Assembly (NCBI GenBank): GCA_022704985.1
Contig: JAKJFI010000018.1
Span: 1 to 11,442, forward strand
Origin: Candidatus Omnitrophota bacterium
Lineage (GTDB): Bacteria; Ratteibacteria; UBA8468; B48-G9; JAFGKM01
Direction of reading: 5' to 3'
Length of the DNA stretch: 11,442 nucleotides
Positions 1 to 6,270 of this stretch are shown piece by piece. The notes under the pieces are model-generated. The model searched no databases. It had not been told where the DNA came from and was given only the letters and a program-made list of their open reading frames with translations. The translations under genes were made by a program, and so were the position numbers. Position 1 is the first letter of the stretch. The number at the start of each line of letters is the position of its first letter.

Positions 1-1212
1 GGTGAAATATGCGGCGGTGACGTCGGCTCCCTGTCGGAGGCGGGCCGCATGAAGGAGCAGAAAGCGGACGTACAGGTTGATGCCGGCAGGATTGCTCGTG
101 TTGCGGGCCTGGAGATAGATAAGAAATTCATAATGGACGTTCTGACGAAACTGGATTTCAAGGTTAAGACACAAGGTGACGTTTATACCGTTGCCATACC
201 GTCTTACAGAAAGGATATCAGGGAAGACGTCGATATTATTGAAGAAATCGTGAAATACAAGAAATACTCCGAATTCCCATCTGAACTTCCCAGTGCGTCC
301 TTAAGACCCACTCCGTCATCAAGAGAGATTGATATCCTTGAAAAAATCAAGGATACCGCAGTGAAACTTGGTTTCACGGAAGTGATAAATATGGGCATTA
401 CTTCGAGAGAGAATGCAAAATTGGGAATGTCGTCGGTTCCCGCGGGGATAGAAAATCCTCTATCCGCAAATCTTGGATTCCTCAGAACAGGCCTGATACC
501 GGAGATGCTTGAAAATGCAAGGTTTAATGTTAATCATGAGGTCAGACGTCTCGATATTTTTGAACTCGGGAAGATTTATCATGAAGAAAACGGTTCGTTC
601 GTGGAAGAGCACAGTCTGGCTTTTATTACCGTCAATTCCGGGGATTTTCTGAACTTCAAGGGCCGTATTGAAAAATTGCTTGAGAGTAGCGGCCTGGAAA
701 AATCCGTTTACAGGATGCAGGCGGACGCTTCCTACGGCAACGAAAATCTTGATATTTATCTTGGCGGTGTCAGGATAGGGCACATATTTATCCTTCAGGA
801 GCAGATTAAGACGGTATATGATATTAAAAAAGAAAAGATATACGGAGGGGAAATATTCCTGGAAAAAATAATGAATGAGATATTTCCTGCTGAAACCGGT
901 TTCAGGGAACCGCCCAGGTACCCATCCTCGGCGCGTGATTTTTCATTCATCCTGCCGGAGGAAATCACATGGCAGGAGATTGAGAATATAATATTGTCAC
1001 TCAACCTGCCTGTCGAAAAGGTGGAGTTTTTTGACTTATATAAGGGTGCGGGCGTCCCGCAGTGCAGCGTCAGCGTGAGTTTTTCAGTGGTTTTTAGATA
1101 CCCTGATAAAACGCTTGAGAACGAAGAAGTATCCATGTTTTCCGAAAAAATTATAGATGCAGTGTGCGGCAGTCTGAAAGGAAAACTGCGGGGGGCAAGT
1201 GCAGACCTTTGA
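1..1212 (+). CDS. pheT: Phenylalanyl-tRNA synthetase beta subunit, C-terminal half (5' end outside the window)
   Basis: The beta subunit of the (alpha-beta)2 enzyme charges tRNA-Phe with phenylalanine in the cytoplasm. The frame is open from base 1, so the ATG at 49 is internal and the gene enters from the left; 403 codons are visible, about half of a typical 790-800 aa PheT. In order I see the end of the domain before B5, a B5 domain (PSYRKDIREDVDIIEE, the usual end of that domain), and the catalytic-like core (NPLSANLGFLRTGLIPEM, then RRLDIFELGKIY). The C-terminal anticodon-binding ferredoxin-like domain follows (RYPSSARDFSFIL, FFDLYKGAGVP, DKTLENEEV, and KLRG near the end). One deviation is that the usual YGYDNIP-like stretch after B5 reads KYKKYSEFPSELP. 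The stop codon overlaps the zapA-like start by 14 nt. pheT-zapA adjacency is common in bacteria. Identification is secure from several independent motifs. Confidence 0.96.
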   Translation, partial: GEICGGDVGSLSEAGRMKEQKADVQVDAGRIARVAGLEIDKKFIMDVLTKLDFKVKTQGDVYTVAIPSYRKDIREDVDIIEEIVKYKKYSEFPSELPSASLRPTPSSREIDILEKIKDTAVKLGFTEVINMGITSRENAKLGMSSVPAGIENPLSANLGFLRTGLIPEMLENARFNVNHEVRRLDIFELGKIYHEENGSFVEEHSLAFITVNSGDFLNFKGRIEKLLESSGLEKSVYRMQADASYGNENLDIYLGGVRIGHIFILQEQIKTVYDIKKEKIYGGEIFLEKIMNEIFPAETGFREPPRYPSSARDFSFILPEEITWQEIENIILSLNLPVEKVEFFDLYKGAGVPQCSVSVSFSVVFRYPDKTLENEEVSMFSEKIIDAVCGSLKGKLRGASADL

Positions 1213-1495
1213 AATACTCGGAAAAAAGTACCAGATACAATCTTCCCTGGATGCCGGGGAAGCAGACAAAATAAACGGGGAAATTGAAAGCCGGCTCAGG
1301 GGTTTGATTTCCGAGTATCCGGCTCTCGACAAAATAGATATACTGGTGCTCTATGTAATAGAACTGAAAAAAAAGATTAGCGGAATGGAGAGAAATTACA
1401 GCAGAGAGGCTGGAAAGCTGGAAAAAGCAAAAAACAAGGTAGCGATTCTTGAAAAAACAATTACGGAAAAGCTAAAGAATCTTGACAAGTCATAA
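1199..1495 (+). CDS. zapA: ZapA-like cell division protein
   Basis: ZapA is a small cytoplasmic protein that cross-links FtsZ filaments and stabilises the Z-ring. This 98-aa product has the family layout and size: an N-terminal beta segment (TFEILGKKYQIQSSLD, like the VxILGxxYxI opening of ZapA) and a helical segment with the conserved hydrophobic patch around residues 43-60 (ALDKIDILVLYVIELKKK). A charged coiled-coil tail follows from about residue 60 to the end. The start is GTG at 1199, preceded by a G-run at 1190-1195 that can act as a weak ribosome-binding site. The gene begins inside the last codons of pheT, so it is probably translationally coupled. Position next to pheT supports the call, because sequence conservation in this family is low. 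Alternatively it could be another small coiled-coil protein, but the N-terminal motif makes ZapA most likely. Confidence 0.8.
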   Translation: MQTFEILGKKYQIQSSLDAGEADKINGEIESRLRGLISEYPALDKIDILVLYVIELKKKISGMERNYSREAGKLEKAKNKVAILEKTITEKLKNLDKS

Positions 1496-1511
1496 AATAA
1501 TGTTGTAAAAT
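1482..1511 (+). promoter_or_regulatory. Strong sigma70-type promoter for the initiator tRNA
   Basis: TTGACA (1482-1487, consensus) is followed after 18 nt by TAAAAT (1506-1511, five of six consensus bases). Transcription would start near 1518, about 14 nt before the tRNA. The -35 box lies in the final codons of the zapA-like gene (Leu-Asp-Lys). No clear promoter is visible between the tRNA and the pilM-like gene, so read-through from here could also feed the secretion operon (inference). Confidence 0.7.
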
Positions 1512-1531
1512 GTAATTCCGTTTATTTTTCA

Positions 1532-1603
1532 TGCGGGGTGGAGCAGTGGTAGCTCGCCAGGCCCATAACCTGGAGGTCGACCGTTCAAATCGGTCCCCCG
1601 CAA
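1532..1603 (+). tRNA. Initiator tRNA-fMet (anticodon CAU)
   Basis: A full 72-nt cloverleaf folds by eye. The acceptor stem 1532-1538/1596-1602 has seven pairs, including U1-A72. The D stem is GAGC/GCTC with a short 7-nt loop, the anticodon stem is CCAGG/CCTGG, and the T stem is GACCG/CGGTC with loop TTCAAAT. The anticodon CAT is at 1564-1566 and the discriminator A is at 1603. CCA is not encoded. The body closely resembles E. coli tRNA-fMet (GCGGGGTGGAGCAG and GGTAGCTCG blocks) and keeps the initiator-type A11-U24 pair. It departs from the usual initiator pattern in three places. Base 33 is C instead of the near-universal U; the anticodon stem has A29-U41 instead of G29-C41, so only two of the three G-C pairs remain; and positions 1-72 form a weak U-A pair rather than a C/A mismatch. 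It is still best read as the initiator. Confidence 0.95.
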
Positions 1604-1604
1604 C

Positions 1605-1611
1605 TTTTTTT
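1605..1611 (+). terminator. T-run after the tRNA, possible weak termination site
   Basis: Seven consecutive T residues follow the tRNA by one base. The GC-rich acceptor and T stems of the tRNA could act as the preceding structure. No separate dedicated hairpin is present, so termination may be partial and read-through into the pilM-like gene at 1658 is plausible. Confidence 0.3.
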
Positions 1612-1643
1612 CCTGGTAGCGCAGTGATGAAATACCGGATGAT

Positions 1644-1650
1644 AAAGAGG
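1644..1650 (+). promoter_or_regulatory. Ribosome-binding site that fixes the PilMN start
   Basis: AAAGAGG at 1644-1650 lies 7 nt before ATG at 1658 but only 1 nt before the in-frame GTG at 1652. The spacing favours ATG 1658. The product then begins MRIGGKRALALDIG, as expected for an actin-like ATPase opening. Confidence 0.7.
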
Positions 1651-1657
1651 TGTGTTT

Positions 1658-3361
1658 ATGAGAATAGGCGGTAAAAGGGCGCTGGCGCTTGATATCGGCA
1701 GTACCAGGATCAGGGTATGTGATATAGAGGGTTCCGGGTACAAAGCTCGACTCAACTACTACGATGAATTGAACATTCCAGTATCCCCTGAGGAGCGAGA
1801 TGATTTCATCAGGGCGGAAGGAAAAAGCTTTATAAAAAGCCAGCCTTCAAAAGCATTCTATGTTTCCCTTCCGGGCAGGGGGGTGCTGGTTAGAACGCTT
1901 GCCGTACCTAAAGTTCCTATAAAAAAGCTGAAGGATATATTGAAGTACGAGGTCCAGCAGCAGATACCTTTCCCCCTTGAAATGGTGGAGTGGAAATTCC
2001 AGATTCTGAGCGAAACTCCCCAGAGCTTTAACATACTTCTCGGCGCTGTTAAAAAAGACCTTATAACCGACTTCCTGTCCAGGGTGCAAGGCTTGGGAGT
2101 CGAAGCGCTTTTTCTGGACACGGATCTTTTTGCAATCCTCAATTCCTTTATATTTTCCTCTCAGTTCTCCTATGAAAAATGCCAGGCTATTCTGGAGATA
2201 GGTGCGAGTTCTTCGAACCTCATCATTAATCACAAGGAGAAACTGCTGATTCGTTCTCTGACCACTTCGGGCGATACCATAACAGGTTCTATTTCAGAAG
2301 CTGATTCCAGCTCCTTCGCCGAGGGAGAGGAAAAGAAAATTTCCATGGGGATGAAGCTTCCGGTGGTGACACCGAGCGTTGAGAACCTGCATACGGAGAT
2401 ACAGAATTCCATAGACTACTGGAGATTCACTCAGAAAGGTCCCGAGGTTGAGGAAATATATCTCTGCGGCAGGAGTGTCATGCTGAATGGATTCAAGGAA
2501 TTCTTACAGGAAAAGGCGAGGATAAAGACAGACTATTTTCAGTCCCTGTCCAACATAGACCTGGAAGAAGAGTATGCTTACCTGAAGGAGCGCGAGATTG
2601 AGCTTGGCGTTCTGACGGGTATCTCTTTGAGGCGGATAGGAAAGACGTTTGTCAATCTGGACATATTGCCGGAAGAAATCGAGCGGATGAGGGAGTTCAA
2701 ACAAAACCGTCCGTACATTTATCTTTCCGCCATCATGGCGGGGCTCATAGCGATAACCCCGACGCTTTTCTTTAACCAGGAGAAAGCGATGCTTAACGGG
2801 TTGTTGAACGAGATACAACTTTCTCTCCAACAGTATGAAAAGTATAAACCAGACGTTGAGAAGCTTCGCACGGAGATAGGAGAATTGAAAGGCAGGGGTG
2901 GAATCATAAAAGGCGTGATTGATGAAAAAACCGTATGGCTGCGCAGGATAATCGGTCTTGGCAATTCCCTGCCCAGCAGCAGGATATACATAGTTTCGCT
3001 CCATCCGGGGCAGACAGAAGCGGCGCCTTCGCCGGTTGCCCCGGCACAGCCGGAAGGGGTCCCTCCGGAAGGTCCAATGCCTCCCGGAGCGCCTCCGCCC
3101 GAGATGGCGGCGCCACCGCCGGTCGAGGCTCCGGCGCCTGCCGCTGACGCTCCTGAGGCAGAGACAACCGAGTCTGAAAAAGTTTTCACAATGAACGGCG
3201 AGGTAATAATTACGGATATAAAAACGGCTTTCAACGATTTCAAGGATTTTGTGAACAGGCTGTCAAAGCTTGATTACCTGGAAAATGTAACCATAAATTC
3301 CTGCGAGATAAATTCTGAGAAAGAAAAACTGGAATTCTCACTGTTTCTTGAATTAAAATGA
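1658..3361 (+). CDS. PilM-PilN fusion protein (GspL-like), actin-like ATPase plus bitopic periplasmic domain
   Basis: This 567-aa protein joins what are usually two type IV pilus proteins. Residues 1-325 match PilM, a cytoplasmic actin-fold nucleotide-binding protein. The phosphate-1 loop is LDIGSTR (11-17), the second phosphate motif is ILEIGASSSNLII (around 178-190), and the adenosine-region equivalent is IYLCGRSVMLNGF (267-279). Residues 331-338 (FVNLDILP) match the short N-terminal motif of PilN that docks in the PilM groove. A transmembrane helix follows (352-372), then a coiled coil (about 380-420). A ferredoxin-like periplasmic domain comes last, split by a Pro/Ala/Glu-rich insert at about 453-507. 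T2SS GspL has the same overall order (actin-like domain, TM, ferredoxin-like domain), so GspL is an alternative name. The stop overlaps the next ATG by 4 nt. It would recruit the assembly ATPase and pass its state to the periplasmic platform (known for PilM/GspL; inferred here). Confidence 0.88.
   Translation: MRIGGKRALALDIGSTRIRVCDIEGSGYKARLNYYDELNIPVSPEERDDFIRAEGKSFIKSQPSKAFYVSLPGRGVLVRTLAVPKVPIKKLKDILKYEVQQQIPFPLEMVEWKFQILSETPQSFNILLGAVKKDLITDFLSRVQGLGVEALFLDTDLFAILNSFIFSSQFSYEKCQAILEIGASSSNLIINHKEKLLIRSLTTSGDTITGSISEADSSSFAEGEEKKISMGMKLPVVTPSVENLHTEIQNSIDYWRFTQKGPEVEEIYLCGRSVMLNGFKEFLQEKARIKTDYFQSLSNIDLEEEYAYLKEREIELGVLTGISLRRIGKTFVNLDILPEEIERMREFKQNRPYIYLSAIMAGLIAITPTLFFNQEKAMLNGLLNEIQLSLQQYEKYKPDVEKLRTEIGELKGRGGIIKGVIDEKTVWLRRIIGLGNSLPSSRIYIVSLHPGQTEAAPSPVAPAQPEGVPPEGPMPPGAPPPEMAAPPPVEAPAPAADAPEAETTESEKVFTMNGEVIITDIKTAFNDFKDFVNRLSKLDYLENVTINSCEINSEKEKLEFSLFLELK
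3003..3175 (+). repeat. GC-rich low-complexity tract coding a Pro/Ala/Glu linker
   Basis: This tract within the PilMN fusion codes mostly Pro, Ala, Glu and Gly (residues about 449-507) and is visibly richer in G+C than its flanks. It separates the first strand of the periplasmic ferredoxin-like domain (RIYIVSLHPG) from the rest (FTMNGEVIITD onward). Long open frames on both strands here are a by-product of this composition. Confidence 0.7.
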
Positions 3362-4107
3362 AAAAGATAAAGAGTCTTCTCAAAAAGTATTCACTGCTGC
3401 TCTCGCTGTTGCTTGTTATCGGCATTATCGTTGCGGGACAGCTTTTGAATAAGAACATGAGACTGGAAATCAAGAAGATTGAGGAAGAGATAAAAGCCAA
3501 ACATACCGAGGTAGCGCAGTACGAGAGGGAAAAGGAAAACGCTCCTTCTCCGGAACTCATAGAAAGATTGACACTGGAAAGGGATTTCCTGAACAAGGAA
3601 TTTGATTTTTACATGAGTAATTTTTCCACTACCTACCCTGTAATTCCTGAGTTCACGCTCTATCCGTCGGTGGAATTCAAAGAGTACCTCTATTTTTCTG
3701 AGGACCGCCTTTATAAGAGGGCGAACAGGAAAAGGGTTACGCTTCCTGCTACGCTTCCTTTCCCATCAACCGGCCTGGTTCCTCAGGAACAGATTCCTAC
3801 GCTGACGTTGCAGTTTGAGGTTGTCAAGGACATTGTAGGTCTCGTTATCGATTCAGGAGTGACAATCATTGAGAATATTGCTCCGGGGGTTCCGCAGCAG
3901 GTAGCTTTCTACCAGATACTTCCTCTCAAGCTGAAGATAGCGGGGACAAGTAATGAAATCGTAAGGTTCCTCAAATACATTGAAAATCCGTCATCGTATT
4001 TTGTACTCAAGAATTTTGCGGTTAAGAGAGCGGGAAAAGGGCTTTTCAACGTGGAGGCCGGAGTGAATGCTGTAATGCTCAAAAGTTACAAGAAATCTGA
4101 AGGATAA
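3358..4107 (+). CDS. PilO-like (GspM-like) inner-membrane alignment protein
   Basis: PilO pairs with PilN in the periplasm and helps link the inner-membrane platform to the secretin. This 249-aa protein has the family layout. A short basic N-terminus and one transmembrane helix (residues 11-30) are followed by a coiled coil (about 33-82) and a periplasmic region ending in a PilO-type ferredoxin fold (187-242). The last part begins ILPLKLKIAGTSNEIVRFL, close to the PilO pattern of a strand, a GS/GT turn and the helix before a second strand. Residues 105-172 (FKEYLYFSEDRLYKRANRKR, then TLTLQFEVVKDIVGLVIDSG) form an additional segment that I do not recognise from proteobacterial PilO; it may be the first ferredoxin repeat. 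The ATG overlaps the PilMN stop (ATGA), so the two are likely translationally coupled. Position between PilN and PilP equivalents supports the call. Confidence 0.82.
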   Translation: MKKIKSLLKKYSLLLSLLLVIGIIVAGQLLNKNMRLEIKKIEEEIKAKHTEVAQYEREKENAPSPELIERLTLERDFLNKEFDFYMSNFSTTYPVIPEFTLYPSVEFKEYLYFSEDRLYKRANRKRVTLPATLPFPSTGLVPQEQIPTLTLQFEVVKDIVGLVIDSGVTIIENIAPGVPQQVAFYQILPLKLKIAGTSNEIVRFLKYIENPSSYFVLKNFAVKRAGKGLFNVEAGVNAVMLKSYKKSEG

Positions 4108-6210
4108 ATGATGAAAAACAGGAAAAGAAAGGCGGATGTAATAAGGGAAGAGCGCAAAAGGCAGATGATGAAATTCATTGAAAAAAAGAGGATGAAAATT
4201 TTATCTGCCCAGTCGTTTGAAAAAAGTCCGCTCAAGGAAAACAAGAACATAACGGCGCCCTTCCGAAAGAAGGAAGAAAAACCCAAAGAAGTCGAAAAGA
4301 CCTACATTAACGGGAGTAGCCGCAGGAAGAAACGGAGAGAAAAACTTGCAGAGGTTGCCGCGCAGAAGGAAGAGATAAGAAAAAAGAATGTCCTTGCCCA
4401 GCAGCAGGAGAGGCAGAAGAAACTGGAAGAGAGAAGCAGGAAGAAGCTTGAAGCGCTGAAAGCAAGAGAAGATATCCGGTTGCGCAGGGAACTGGAAAAG
4501 AAGACCCGCGTTGAACTCGCCGCTCAGAAAACCGCAGCAGTAAAACTCGCAAAAGAACAGAAAAGAAATGCACGTCTTGCGCTTGCCGCGGAAAAAGCGG
4601 CGGTGAAAATTGAACGGGAAAAGGTTCGCGAAAGAAGCGCCGGAGAAAAAGCGGTGGCGGTTCACCCCCCAGTGACGAATGTTACCGTTAAAAAGACAAC
4701 ACCTCCTGAAATTCGGAACGCTCAATCACTGAAAAAAAGAGAAGAATTGTTTGCGCGTCTCAGTTCAATAAAGGAAAAGCAGGATGTTGAACGTCAGCAG
4801 AAACTGCTCCAAAAGCAGTTAGCTCTTGCCGAGCGGAAGGTTTCTGTGATACGCAGGGATGAAGAGAAAAAGAGAAAGAGGACGGCGGCGCTCAAGGCGA
4901 GGGAAGAAGCACAGCTTCGCAAAGAAGAAGAGAACAAGGCACGGCTGGCGTTTACTGCGGAAAAGGCGGTGAAGCTCACCGAAAAATCCGAAATTCCGGA
5001 AAAGATAATACTCCCCCCGGCAATTTTCGAAGACTCGCATGCAAAAAGAAAAGAGCAACTGCTGGAATTTATCAGGAGCAGGAAACTTCTTGCCAAACAG
5101 GATTCTGAGAGAAGAAAAACTCTGAAATCGGTTGTGAAAGAGAAAAAGGCGAAAGTCATCCCGACGCCTGTTCCTGCGCCCGTTCCGATGCCGGTCGCAA
5201 AGCCTTCAGTCGTAGAAAAACTTCAGGCTCCGGCAAGGGTCGCGGCACCGGCGAAAAGTCGTGAAGAGCAAAAGAAGATATCATCACACATTGCAGGTCT
5301 TGTCAATGAAGCCAACAGGATAAGCGGTACAGCCGTAAAGAGCAATGTAGCGCAATCTGTTCAGTCCGCGAGGAAATTCATAGCGGGCTTCAGGAGGAAA
5401 CCGGCGGCTGCGAAGGAACAGGCTTCCGTTCGTTCTGCGAAAAAAATTGTCAGGTACAGAGAACCTTTCCACCTGTTGCCTTTTATAAGAAAGAATGCTT
5501 TCAAGTTCGTATTTCTCCTGCTGTGCATCGGATGGTTTGCCGAGATTTTCCTGCTTATAAGAGGATTCCAGGAACCACAGCAGCGTCTCAAGGCGATAGT
5601 CGGCGAAGAGCTGTTTACCGACAGACCTTCCAAGTCTAAACAGTCAGCCGGCGAGGTTGTGGAAACGGAAAATTTTTCGATTAGCAAACCCGAGAGAATT
5701 GATATTGAGGGAAAACGCGACCCGTTCTCTCCGGGACGGCTGACCATGGATGTTCTGGACAGACCCTCGCCGACGCGTATAGTGCTTGCGCCCAGGCCAG
5801 AAGTGATTTCCATCTTGAGACCTTCGAGAACCGTCAGCGTCATCAGGAGAGAGAAACAGATGGAGCCTGATAGGATTGCCGAAGTGACGAAGCCGCAGAC
5901 GCCGTCGTATCAGACAATTTTGAAATCTGCTCCGCCGTCATCTGTGCCGGCTCCTGTCACTCTCGCTCCTCTTGAGAAACCGCAGAAGCTGGAACCGTCG
6001 CCCCTGTTAATGCCTGAGAAACGGTGCGACCTCGTTTATAGGGGAAGGATGCTTGTCGAGGGCGTAGAATATCTGTTCATAGAAGGGAAACAGAAAACGT
6101 ACAGAGTAACTGTGGGTGATGTGGTTGAAGGATTCAGGATATTGAGAAAAGAGAGCAACAAACTGCACCTTTCAAAAGACGGCATATTATATGAAATAAA
6201 TCTTGACTGA
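4108..6210 (+). CDS. PilP/GspC-like protein with a very long charged cytoplasmic extension
   Basis: The C-terminal 60 residues (640-700: CDLVYRGRMLVEGVEYLFIE, then YRVTVGDVVEGFRIL and LSKDGILYEINL) match the PilP/GspC homology-region fold that binds the secretin N0 domain. An RDPF motif at 537-540, typical of PilP, precedes it across a Pro-rich linker (about 553-638). A single transmembrane helix lies at about 465-484 with basic residues on its N-terminal side. The topology is therefore cytoplasmic N-terminus and periplasmic C-terminus, as in GspC; PilP itself is normally a lipoprotein. The oddity is the 450-residue N-terminal part. It is almost all Lys, Arg, Glu, Ala and Gln, is predicted coiled coil from about residue 10 to 350, contains imperfect repeats (ALKARE at 116-121 and 261-266), and ends in a Pro-rich stretch (351-391). 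PilP is about 170 aa and GspC about 270-300 aa, so 700 aa is extreme. The start is ATG 4108 or, with better spacing from GAAGGA (4099-4104), ATG 4111. Confidence 0.8.
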   Translation: MMKNRKRKADVIREERKRQMMKFIEKKRMKILSAQSFEKSPLKENKNITAPFRKKEEKPKEVEKTYINGSSRRKKRREKLAEVAAQKEEIRKKNVLAQQQERQKKLEERSRKKLEALKAREDIRLRRELEKKTRVELAAQKTAAVKLAKEQKRNARLALAAEKAAVKIEREKVRERSAGEKAVAVHPPVTNVTVKKTTPPEIRNAQSLKKREELFARLSSIKEKQDVERQQKLLQKQLALAERKVSVIRRDEEKKRKRTAALKAREEAQLRKEEENKARLAFTAEKAVKLTEKSEIPEKIILPPAIFEDSHAKRKEQLLEFIRSRKLLAKQDSERRKTLKSVVKEKKAKVIPTPVPAPVPMPVAKPSVVEKLQAPARVAAPAKSREEQKKISSHIAGLVNEANRISGTAVKSNVAQSVQSARKFIAGFRRKPAAAKEQASVRSAKKIVRYREPFHLLPFIRKNAFKFVFLLLCIGWFAEIFLLIRGFQEPQQRLKAIVGEELFTDRPSKSKQSAGEVVETENFSISKPERIDIEGKRDPFSPGRLTMDVLDRPSPTRIVLAPRPEVISILRPSRTVSVIRREKQMEPDRIAEVTKPQTPSYQTILKSAPPSSVPAPVTLAPLEKPQKLEPSPLLMPEKRCDLVYRGRMLVEGVEYLFIEGKQKTYRVTVGDVVEGFRILRKESNKLHLSKDGILYEINLD
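4315..5160 (+). repeat. Degenerate purine-rich internal repeats in the PilP/GspC-like gene
   Basis: The coding strand here is dominated by AAG, AAA, GAA, GAG and GCN codons. Similar blocks recur: residues 116-134 and 261-279 share ALKARE-X3-LR-X2-E, with related sequence continuing after each. Residues 208-231 and about 314-337 share a K(K/R)xE-L pattern followed by KQDxER and a basic stretch. Divergence is high, so these look like old duplications or convergent low complexity. Confidence 0.55.
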
Positions 6211-6270
6211 ACACGCATGTTAGTTGATTGCATGAATTACAAGAGGTAATATAAAGGGAGGGGATACAAG
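6211..6270 (+). promoter_or_regulatory. Short intergenic leader with a strong ribosome-binding site for secretin 1
   Basis: This 60-nt gap precedes the first secretin. A near-ideal purine tract, AAAGGGAGGGG (about 6254-6263), sits 7 nt before ATG 6271 and sets the start. No convincing terminator is present, so transcription probably continues from the upstream genes. Confidence 0.6.

Noticed and set aside
49..51. ATG at 49 as a true gene start
   Set aside because: The frame is open back to base 1, and PheT continues well upstream of this point in the family.
1612..1637. Imperfect hairpin CCTGGTA...TACCGG between tRNA and PilMN
   Set aside because: It has a bulged short stem, a 14-nt loop and no following T-run; it is not convincing as a terminator or riboswitch.
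1652..1657. GTG at 1652 as the PilMN start
   Set aside because: The ribosome-binding site AAAGAGG ends 1 nt before it, which is too close; ATG 1658 has 7-nt spacing.
2719..3243. A 174-codon antisense open frame opposite the PilMN gene
   Set aside because: It mirrors the GC-rich Pro/Ala tract; the product is low complexity (Gly/Ala/Ser), has no recognisable domain, and the sense frame has clear family motifs.
4201..5159. Several antisense open frames rich in Phe, Leu and Ser opposite the coiled-coil region
   Set aside because: They are the complement of Lys/Glu-rich codons on the sense strand (AAG/GAA read as CTT/TTC) and have no independent support.
6236..6250. Small hairpin ATTAC-AAGAG-GTAAT
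   Set aside because: It is a 5-bp AT-rich stem with no T-run, too weak for a terminator and likely chance.
6224..6252. Possible promoter TTGATT-N17-TAATAT before secretin 1
   Set aside because: Both boxes match only four of six bases, and the implied start would fall in the ribosome-binding site.
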